Positions 57,819 to 64,000 of a stretch of DNA of 64,000 nt are shown in pieces. The stretch comes from Stenotrophomonas sp. WZN-1 (GTDB lineage Bacteria > Pseudomonadota > Gammaproteobacteria > Xanthomonadales > Xanthomonadaceae), in contig NZ_CP021768.1 in NCBI RefSeq assembly GCF_002192255.1, forward strand, positions 4,048,001-4,112,000, in the 5' to 3' direction. How positions within the stretch are numbered: the stretch's first letter is position 1; every line of letters begins with the position of its first letter. The position numbers were made by a program, and so were the translations under genes. Below the pieces are notes generated by a model that did no database searches, was not told the DNA's origin, and saw only the letters and a program-made list of their open reading frames with translations.

Positions 57819-60647
57819 ATGCTCCCCAGCCTGCCCCTGCTGCTGGCCCTGCCGTTCCTGATGGCAGCGGCTGTTGCGGCCTTCCCCCGTAGTTCGCGCT
57901 CGACTGCTGCCTGGCTGGCGGCGCTGGCGCCGTTGGGCGGGCTGGCCATCCTCGCTTGGCTGACCCCGTCGGTACTCGATGGCCAGGTGGTCCGCACCCT
58001 GGTGCCCTGGCTGCCGCAGATCGGCCTGGACTTCACCCTGCGCCTGGATGGGCTGGCCTGGATGTTCGCCGGGCTGGTGCTGGGCATCGGTGCGCTGGTG
58101 GTGCTGTATGCGCGCTACTACCTGAGCCAGCAGGACAACGCGCACCGCTTCTACTGCTACCTGCTGCTGTTCATGGGCGCCATGCTGGGCATGGTGCTGT
58201 CGGGCAACCTGCTGTTGCTGATGATCTTCTGGGAAATGACCAGCATCAGCTCGTTCCTGCTGATCGGCTTCTGGTCGCACCGCCAGGACGCCCGCGAAGG
58301 CGCTCGCATGGCGCTGGTCATCACCGGCGGCGGTGGCCTGGCCCTGCTCGGTGGCGTGCTGCTGATCGGCCGCATCGTCGGCAGCTTCGACCTGGACGTG
58401 GTACTGGCCGCCGGCGAGCAGATCCGCGCCAGCGCGCTGTACCCCTACGCCCTGTTCCTGGTGCTGGCCGGCATCTTCACCAAGAGCGCGCAGTTCCCGT
58501 TCCACTTCTGGCTGCCGCACGCGATGGCGGCGCCGACCCCGGTCTCGGCCTACCTGCACTCGGCCACCATGGTGAAGGCCGGCGTATTCCTGCTGGCGCG
58601 GCTGCATCCGGCACTGGCCGGCAGCGACCTGTTCTTCTACACGGTCAGCGGCGTCGGCGCGCTGACCCTGCTGATCGGTGCCTGGAATGCGATCTTCCAG
58701 CACGACCTGAAAGGCCTGCTGGCGTACTCGACCATTTCCCACCTGGGCCTGATCACCCTGCTGTTCGGCCTGTCCACGCCGATGGCGGTGGTGGCCGGCG
58801 TGTTCCACATCCTCAACCACGCCACCTTCAAGGCCTCGCTGTTCATGGCCGCCGGCATCATCGACCATGAGACCGGCACCCGTGACATGCGCAAGCTGGG
58901 CGGCCTGCGCAGGCTGATGCCGTTCACCAGCGCGCTGGCGATCATCGCCTCGCTGGCGATGGCCGGCATCCCGTTGCTCAACGGTTTCCTGTCCAAGGAA
59001 ATGCTGTTCGCCGAAGCCATTACCGCGGGCGGCCCGGGCATCATGCGCGCAGCCGTATCGATCGCCGCGCTGCTGGCCGGTGTGTTCGGCGTGGCCTACA
59101 GCCTGCGCTTCGTGCACGACACCTTCTTCGGCCCCGGCCCGCACGAGCTCGACCGCGTGCCGCATGAGCCGCCGCGCTGGATGAAGGTGCCGGTGGAACT
59201 GCTGGTGGTGATCTGCATTGCGGTGGGCGTGGCGCCGGCGTTGACCGTGGCGCCGGTGCTGCATGCCGCCGCGGCCTCGATCCTCGGCAATGCCATGCCC
59301 GAGTACAGCCTGGCGGTATGGCACGGCTTCAACCTGCCGCTGGCGATGAGTGCGATCGGCGTGGTCGGGGGCGTGGCGCTGTACTTTGGGTTGCGCAAGC
59401 TGATCAACCTGCACGGCGTAACCAACGTCAGCACCGGCCGCAACGTCTTCCATGCGCAGCTGGATGCGGTTTCCGCGCTGGCCATGCGCCTGACCAACGG
59501 CATCGCCAATGGCAGCCTGCAGCGCATGCTGCTGGGCCTGGTGCTGGTGGCAATCGTGGTCGCCGCGGCGCCATTCGTGGCCAACCCGGCCTCCCCGAAC
59601 TGGACCGCACCGCAGCCGATTCCGCTGCTGGGCTGGGCACTGTGGCTGGTGATGATGGCCTGCGCGGTCGCCACCCTGCGCGTCTACAAGCAGCGCCTGC
59701 TGGCGGTGCTGCTGGTCGGTGGCGTCGGCCTGATGGTGGCGCTGACCTTCGTGTTCCTGTCCGCGCCCGACCTGGCCCTGACCCAGCTGCTGGTGGAGAT
59801 GGTGACCCTGGTGCTGATGCTGCTGGGCATGAACTACCTGCCCGCGCAGTCCGGGCCGGAACGGCCGCGCTGGCGCAAGCGCCGTGACGCGGTGATCGCG
59901 ATCATCGCCGGCGCCGGGCTTGGCGCGCTGGCCTATTCCGCGATGACACTGCCGCCGAACACGATGGCCGGCGAGCTGCTCGCCCGCGCCCTGCCCGAGG
60001 CCTATGGCCAGAACGTGGTCAACGTGATCCTGGTCGACTTCCGCGGCTTCGATACCTTCGGCGAGATCACCGTGTTCGGCATCGCCGCGCTGGTGGTCCA
60101 TGCCCTGCTGCGGCGCACGCGGATGGCACCGGAGCAGATCATGCCCGGCCCGCCGATCAAGCTGCCGGTGCCGGCCGACCTGGCGCAGATCATGTTCCCG
60201 CTGACCCTGACCGTGTCGATCTTCCTGTTCCTGCGCGGCCACAATGCGCCCGGCGGTGGCTTCATCGCCGGCCTGGTGCTGGCGGTGCCGCTGCTGATCC
60301 AGTACGTGATCCAGGGCACCGCATCGGTGGAATCGCGCTTCGGCTTCGACTACATCCGCTGCATCGGCATGGGCCTGCTGATCGCCATCCTCAGCGGCAG
60401 CGCTTCGATGCTGTTCGGCGTGCCGTTCCTGACCAGCGGCCACCTCGACCTGCACCTGCCGTTGATCGGCGACGTGCCGCTGGCCAGCGCGATCGGCTTC
60501 GATATCGGCGTCTATCTGGTGGTGTTCGGTGGCGCGATGCTGATGCTGTCGATGATGGCCACCGTGAAACCCTCTCGTACCCGCACCGCGCGCAAGGGCG
60601 AGATCGACCTGCAACGTCGTTCGGCACGCACCGGGGAGATGCACTGA
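57819..60647 (+). CDS. mrpA: Na+/H+ antiporter subunit A/B fusion (MrpA)
   Basis: A 942-residue subunit of the Mrp (Mnh/Pha) antiporter, related to NuoL. Many membrane helices; the proton-channel part has GMVLSGNLLLLMIFWEMTSISSFLLIG and HFWLPHAMAAPTPVSAYLHSATMVKAG. The C-terminal 150 residues are an MrpB-like domain (SIFLFLRGHNAPGGGFIAGL), so A and B are fused, as in PhaAB-type operons. First of six genes, all overlapping. Confidence 0.93.
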   Translation: MLPSLPLLLALPFLMAAAVAAFPRSSRSTAAWLAALAPLGGLAILAWLTPSVLDGQVVRTLVPWLPQIGLDFTLRLDGLAWMFAGLVLGIGALVVLYARYYLSQQDNAHRFYCYLLLFMGAMLGMVLSGNLLLLMIFWEMTSISSFLLIGFWSHRQDAREGARMALVITGGGGLALLGGVLLIGRIVGSFDLDVVLAAGEQIRASALYPYALFLVLAGIFTKSAQFPFHFWLPHAMAAPTPVSAYLHSATMVKAGVFLLARLHPALAGSDLFFYTVSGVGALTLLIGAWNAIFQHDLKGLLAYSTISHLGLITLLFGLSTPMAVVAGVFHILNHATFKASLFMAAGIIDHETGTRDMRKLGGLRRLMPFTSALAIIASLAMAGIPLLNGFLSKEMLFAEAITAGGPGIMRAAVSIAALLAGVFGVAYSLRFVHDTFFGPGPHELDRVPHEPPRWMKVPVELLVVICIAVGVAPALTVAPVLHAAAASILGNAMPEYSLAVWHGFNLPLAMSAIGVVGGVALYFGLRKLINLHGVTNVSTGRNVFHAQLDAVSALAMRLTNGIANGSLQRMLLGLVLVAIVVAAAPFVANPASPNWTAPQPIPLLGWALWLVMMACAVATLRVYKQRLLAVLLVGGVGLMVALTFVFLSAPDLALTQLLVEMVTLVLMLLGMNYLPAQSGPERPRWRKRRDAVIAIIAGAGLGALAYSAMTLPPNTMAGELLARALPEAYGQNVVNVILVDFRGFDTFGEITVFGIAALVVHALLRRTRMAPEQIMPGPPIKLPVPADLAQIMFPLTLTVSIFLFLRGHNAPGGGFIAGLVLAVPLLIQYVIQGTASVESRFGFDYIRCIGMGLLIAILSGSASMLFGVPFLTSGHLDLHLPLIGDVPLASAIGFDIGVYLVVFGGAMLMLSMMATVKPSRTRTARKGEIDLQRRSARTGEMH

Positions 60648-61039
60648 TGGAACTGGCCCTGGCTACCGCAATCGGCGTGCTGACCGCCATCGGCATCTAC
60701 CTGCTGCTGCGTGCGCGCAGCTTCGATGTGATCCTCGGCATGACCTTCCTGTCCTACGCCACCAACCTGCTGATCTTCGCCGGCGGCCGCGTGGTGCTGG
60801 GCAAGGCGCCGGTGCTGCAGGAGGGCGTGGACAGCCACCTCGGCAACTACACCGATCCGCTGCCGCAGGCGCTGGTGCTGACCGCCATCGTGATCGCCTT
60901 CGCGATGACCGCCGTAAGCATCGTGCTGGCGATGCGCAGCCGCAGTGACAACCACAGCGACCACGTGGACGCCCACGAGCCGGATGACGACCTGCAGGAT
61001 GAACGCATGCCGCCGCGCCAGGGCGAGGACCGCGCATGA
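60647..61039 (+). CDS. mrpC: Na+/H+ antiporter subunit C (MrpC)
   Basis: A 130-residue NuoK-like subunit with three membrane helices (ATAIGVLTAIGIYLLLRARS; LGMTFLSYATNLLIFAGG). Starts on the last base of mrpA's TGA. The C-terminal tail is His/Asp-rich and charged. Confidence 0.92.
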   Translation: MELALATAIGVLTAIGIYLLLRARSFDVILGMTFLSYATNLLIFAGGRVVLGKAPVLQEGVDSHLGNYTDPLPQALVLTAIVIAFAMTAVSIVLAMRSRSDNHSDHVDAHEPDDDLQDERMPPRQGEDRA

Positions 61040-62571
61040 ACCACCTGGTGATCCTGCCGATCCTGATTCCGCTGCTGGGTGCCGCGCTGTCGCTGTTCGT
61101 CGAACACCGCCGCTATGGCCCCAGGGTGCAGCGCGCGGTGGCCTGGACCGCACTGTCGGCGCTGGCACTGGCAGTGGGCCTGCTGTTCGCGTCGACCGCA
61201 GGCGGTGACATCAACGTCTACCTGCTCGGCGACTGGCCGTCGCGGCTGGGCATCGCGCTGGTGGCCGACCGCCTGTCGGCATGGATGCTGCTGACCACCC
61301 TGCTGCTGGCCATTCCCTGCCTGCTGCATGCCTGCTCGGGCTGGGACCGCCGCGCACCGCACTTCCATGCGCTGTTCCAGTTCCAGCTGGTCGGCCTCAA
61401 CGGTGCGTTCCTGACCGGCGACATCTTCAACCTGTTCGTGTTCTTCGAGGTGATGCTGATCGCCTCCTACGGCCTGCTGCTCAGTGGCGGCCGTGGCCTG
61501 CGCATGCGCATCGGCCTGCACTACGTGGTGTTCAACGTCACCGCCTCGACCCTGTTCCTGATCGCGCTGGGCCTGCTGTACGCGTCGCTGGGTTCGCTGA
61601 ACATGGCCGAGTTGTCGCAGCGCATCGCCGAGGTGCCGCCGGCGCAGCTGACCCTGGTGAAGGCGACGATGGGCCTGTTGCTGCTGGTGTTCTGCGCCAA
61701 GGCTGCGCTGATGCCGCTGTACCTGTGGCTGCCGGAAGCCTATTCGCGTGCACCGGCGGCCGTGGCCGCGATGTTCGCGATCATGACCAAGGTCGGCCTG
61801 TATTCGGTGCTGCGCATCCAGATGCTGTGGTTCGGCGACGACGCGGGCGCGATGGCCGGCTACGGCCGCGACTGGCTGCTGTGGGCCGGCGTGGCCACGC
61901 TGGTGCTGGGTGGCCTCGGCGCCCTGGCCGCGACCCGCCTGCGCGTGCTGATCTCGTACCTGGTGATCGTGTCGGCGGCCACGCTGTTCATCGCCTTCTC
62001 GGTCGGCACGCCGAAGGTACTCTCGGCCGGCCTGTACTACCTGCCACACAGCAGCTTCGTCGCGGCGGCGCTGTTCCTGATTGCCGACCTGATCCGCCGC
62101 CGCCGTGGTGGCGCCAGCGACCGCAAGGAAGTGGTGGCACCGATGCCGGGCAAGGAAACGCCGGCGGTGCTGTTCCTGATCGGCGCGGTGTCGGTGGCTG
62201 GCCTGCCGCCGCTGTCCGGCTTCCTGGCCAAGGCCGCGCTGCTGGCGGGCATGCCGGCGCAGTACACCGGGCCGGTGTGGACCGCGGTGCTGGTCAGCAG
62301 CCTGCTGGTGATCATGGGCCTGACCCGCGGCGGCATCCGCCTGTTCTGGCGCGTGCCGCCTGTCGATCCGGAAGCGCCGATGCCGCGCAAGGCACGCCTG
62401 CGCCGGGTCGAGCTGTACGCCGCCTGCATCCTGCTGGCCTACGGTATCGCCATGACACTGGCCGCTGCACCGCTGACGCGCTACACCGACGCCACCGCTG
62501 CACAGCTGCTGCAACCCAGCGAGTACGTGCAGCAGCTGCGCGCGACCACGCCGGAGATCCGCCAGCCATGA
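61036..62571 (+). CDS. mrpD: Na+/H+ antiporter subunit D (MrpD)
   Basis: A 511-residue NuoN/NuoM-like subunit with about 14 membrane helices; ion-channel Glu in FFEVMLIASYGLLL and Lys in FCAKAALMPLYLWLPEAY. ATGA overlap with mrpC. Confidence 0.93.
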   Translation: MNHLVILPILIPLLGAALSLFVEHRRYGPRVQRAVAWTALSALALAVGLLFASTAGGDINVYLLGDWPSRLGIALVADRLSAWMLLTTLLLAIPCLLHACSGWDRRAPHFHALFQFQLVGLNGAFLTGDIFNLFVFFEVMLIASYGLLLSGGRGLRMRIGLHYVVFNVTASTLFLIALGLLYASLGSLNMAELSQRIAEVPPAQLTLVKATMGLLLLVFCAKAALMPLYLWLPEAYSRAPAAVAAMFAIMTKVGLYSVLRIQMLWFGDDAGAMAGYGRDWLLWAGVATLVLGGLGALAATRLRVLISYLVIVSAATLFIAFSVGTPKVLSAGLYYLPHSSFVAAALFLIADLIRRRRGGASDRKEVVAPMPGKETPAVLFLIGAVSVAGLPPLSGFLAKAALLAGMPAQYTGPVWTAVLVSSLLVIMGLTRGGIRLFWRVPPVDPEAPMPRKARLRRVELYAACILLAYGIAMTLAAAPLTRYTDATAAQLLQPSEYVQQLRATTPEIRQP

Positions 62572-63074
62572 CCGCCCAGCGCTCCCTGTTCCGTCGCCTG
62601 ATTCCCTCGCCGATGCTCAGCATCATGGTGGTGGCGTTCTGGCTGCTGATGTCCGACAGCTTCACCCTCGGCCAGATCGTGCTGGGCCTGCTGCTGGGCG
62701 TGGTGGTGCCGCTGTTCGCCGCGCGCCTGGACCGCGAGTTCGCCCGCATCGGCACGCTGCGCCCGTTGCCCAAGCTGCTGTGCGTGACCCTGTGGGACAT
62801 CCTGATGTCCAACATCCGCGTGGCGATCCAGGTACTGGGCCCGGAGAAGAACATCCACCCCGGTTTCATCTGGCTGCCGCTGGACATCGCCAACATCCAC
62901 GGCATCGCCGCGCTGACCAGCATGATCACCCTGACCCCGGGCACGGTCTCGGCCGCGCTCAGCGACGACCGCAAGTTCCTGCTGGTGCACGTGCTGCACC
63001 TGGAGGACCCACAGGACCTGATCGATACGATCAAGCGCCGCTACGAGGCGCCGTTGATGGAGATCTTCCCATGA
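62568..63074 (+). CDS. mrpE: Na+/H+ antiporter subunit E (MrpE)
   Basis: A 168-residue subunit with N-terminal membrane helices (LSIMVVAFWLLMSDSFTLGQ) and a cytoplasmic C-terminal domain with ALTSMITLTPGTVSAALS, the family signature. ATGA overlap with mrpD. Confidence 0.92.
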   Translation: MTAQRSLFRRLIPSPMLSIMVVAFWLLMSDSFTLGQIVLGLLLGVVVPLFAARLDREFARIGTLRPLPKLLCVTLWDILMSNIRVAIQVLGPEKNIHPGFIWLPLDIANIHGIAALTSMITLTPGTVSAALSDDRKFLLVHVLHLEDPQDLIDTIKRRYEAPLMEIFP

Positions 63075-63355
63075 CTGGATTCCAGATCATCCAGACCACG
63101 CTGGTGGTGTGCATGCACGTGGTCGGCCTGGCCATGCTGCTGGCCACCTGGCGCCTGCTGCGCGGTCCGACCGTGCCCGACCGCATCCTCGCACTGGACA
63201 CCCTGTCGGTGACCGCCATCGCCGAGCTGATGCTGTTCGGCATGTACCTCAACTCCGCGATCTACTTCGAAGCCGCACTGGTCATCGCCATGCTCGGCTT
63301 CGGCAGCACCGTGGTGCTGAGCAAGTTCGTGCTGCGCCGGGACATCGTCGAATGA
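63071..63355 (+). CDS. mrpF: Na+/H+ antiporter subunit F (MrpF)
   Basis: A 94-residue subunit with three helices and the RLLRGPTVPDRILALD motif between helix 1 and 2. ATGA overlap with mrpE. Confidence 0.93.
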   Translation: MTGFQIIQTTLVVCMHVVGLAMLLATWRLLRGPTVPDRILALDTLSVTAIAELMLFGMYLNSAIYFEAALVIAMLGFGSTVVLSKFVLRRDIVE

Positions 63356-63741
63356 TCACCGCGATCCAGATCGGCCTGTCGATCCTGCTGCTGTTCGGCT
63401 GCTTCTTCATCCTGGTCGGCGCACTGGGGCTGGTGAAGCTGTCCACCTTCTTCAAGCGCCTGCATGCACCGACCAAGGCGAGCACGCTGGGCGTGGGCTG
63501 CGTGCTGGTGTGTTCGGTCTGCTACCACATCTTCCTGGGCCAGGACCCGCAGCCGCGCGAGCTGCTGATCACCGTGTTCCTGTTCATCACCGCGCCGATC
63601 AGCGCCCACATGATGGCCAAGGCCGCGCTGTCGCTGCTGATGGAAACCCGCCCCAGCCTGCCGGGCAACGAACCGGCCGCCGAAGAGCAGTTGCCGCCGC
63701 CGGAACCGGTGCGGGAAGAAGAGCACGCGCAGAATCGGTAG
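63352..63741 (+). CDS. mrpG: Na+/H+ antiporter subunit G (MrpG)
   Basis: A 129-residue subunit with three helices, the LGLVKLSTFFKRLHAPTKAS motif and a Pro/Glu-rich C-terminal tail. ATGA overlap with mrpF. Its TAG stop is the TAG of a SMAG head (63738-63741), so the last codons abut a repeat. End of the operon. Confidence 0.92.
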   Translation: MITAIQIGLSILLLFGCFFILVGALGLVKLSTFFKRLHAPTKASTLGVGCVLVCSVCYHIFLGQDPQPRELLITVFLFITAPISAHMMAKAALSLLMETRPSLPGNEPAAEEQLPPPEPVREEEHAQNR

Positions 63742-63760
63742 TGCCGGCCGCTGGCCGGCA
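63738..63760. repeat. SMAG repeat supplying mrpG stop
   Basis: GTAGTGCCGGCCGCTGG palindrome whose GTAG contains mrpG's TAG stop. Confidence 0.8.
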
Positions 63761-63776
63761 GGGTGACGCCCGGTGG

Positions 63777-63797
63777 GTGCCGACCGTTGGTCGGCAC
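63777..63797. repeat. GTGCCGA-type short palindrome
   Basis: GTGCCGACC... and GGTCGGCAC arms between the two SMAG repeats. Confidence 0.7.
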
Positions 63798-63809
63798 GAA
63801 ATCAACCGC

Positions 63810-63832
63810 ATCCACGCATGGCGTGGATCTAC
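63810..63832. repeat. SMAG repeat supplying the antiporter stop
   Basis: Complement of GTAGATCCACGC...; its GTAG contains the TAG stop of the minus-strand Ca2+/Na+ antiporter gene. Confidence 0.8.
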
Positions 63833-64000
63833 AACGCCGGTGCGCCCACCAGCAGCAGTTCGAGCACGAACCAGCCGACGAACGCGACCAGCAGGATCCC
63901 GCCTTCGCTGCGGCTGATCTTCAGGTCGCCACGCAGCATCGGGTACAGCACCAGCGCGAAGGCCAGCAGCGCCGGCAGTTCCAGGCGCACGAACGAGGCC
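63829..64000 (-). CDS. Calcium/sodium antiporter C-terminus, partial
   Basis: The last 56 codons of a minus-strand gene that continues past the window. The visible part has two hydrophobic helices around RGDLKISRSEGGILLVAF, the ISRxEGxxLL motif found before the last helix of YrbG/CaxA-type Ca2+/Na+ exchangers (CaCA family). An inner-membrane exporter. It is convergent with mrpG, and its TAG stop is part of a SMAG head. Confidence 0.75.
   Translation of the reverse strand, partial: ASFVRLELPALLAFALVLYPMLRGDLKISRSEGGILLVAFVGWFVLELLLVGAPAL

Noticed and set aside
57804..60644. 946-codon minus-strand open frame
   Set aside because: Antisense to mrpA, with His/Gln/Arg/Asp-rich low-complexity translation.

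Overview
The window is high-G+C gammaproteobacterial chromosome, most likely Stenotrophomonas maltophilia or a close relative. Three things point there. Gene content is Xanthomonadaceae-type: a Clp-family CRP regulator, monomeric isocitrate dehydrogenase with AceK, a one-adaptor/two-RND pump of the SmeIJK type and a fused MrpA. Non-coding DNA carries many short palindromes headed by GTAG, the SMAG repeat family described from S. maltophilia. No rRNA, CRISPR array, prophage or insertion sequence is visible.

Layout, left to right. 1-6.2 kb: the tail of a GGDEF protein, a TonB-like protein, aceK, an orphan KilA-N protein, then a tightly overlapping minus-strand cassette (328-aa-frame protein, MglA-like GTPase, two roadblock proteins). 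6.5-11.4 kb: monomeric icd; a lower-G+C insert with an orphan RHS tip, a metzincin-like toxin domain and a putative periplasmic immunity protein; a lipoprotein and a LysM protein. 11.4-13.0 kb: SMAG repeats, queF and a structured intergenic cassette. 13.0-29.8 kb: a secreted M20 hydrolase, the efflux operon, a TonB-dependent receptor with a Fur box, a FUSC protein, an SDR and an MFS-acyltransferase fusion. 29.9-31.6 kb: two dispanins, a DUF2752 protein and a second copy of the structured cassette. 31.6-40.2 kb: ampE, nudC, erpA, a bactofilin pair, DUF4126, and a two-gene signalling operon (REC/degenerate GGDEF/degenerate EAL plus hybrid kinase). 40.2-47.2 kb: bfr, bfd, rppH, two tRNAs, rpsI-rplM, coq7, sugE, speD, clp and a TSUP transporter. 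47.2-52.8 kb: a trp operon in the order trpE, SIMPL protein, trpG, trpD, trpC, HAD phosphatase. 53-57.5 kb: a lipid kinase, a candidate sRNA, a GNAT protein, rpe, a J-domain protein, purC and an Mpo1-like protein. 57.8-63.7 kb: the Mrp Na+/H+ antiporter operon (AB fused, C, D, E, F, G), then the 3' end of a convergent Ca2+/Na+ antiporter.

Themes: iron handling under probable Fur control (TonB receptor, bfd/bfr); c-di-GMP signalling (GGDEF fragment, degenerate EAL protein, Clp); envelope transport and ion homeostasis. The most unusual items are the RHS-tip metalloprotease/immunity module, the twice-occurring long-hairpin cassette with compensatory arm changes, a SMAG repeat inside a kinase reading frame, SMAG heads that supply stop codons, and an orphan terminator preceded by two hairpins (candidate sRNA).
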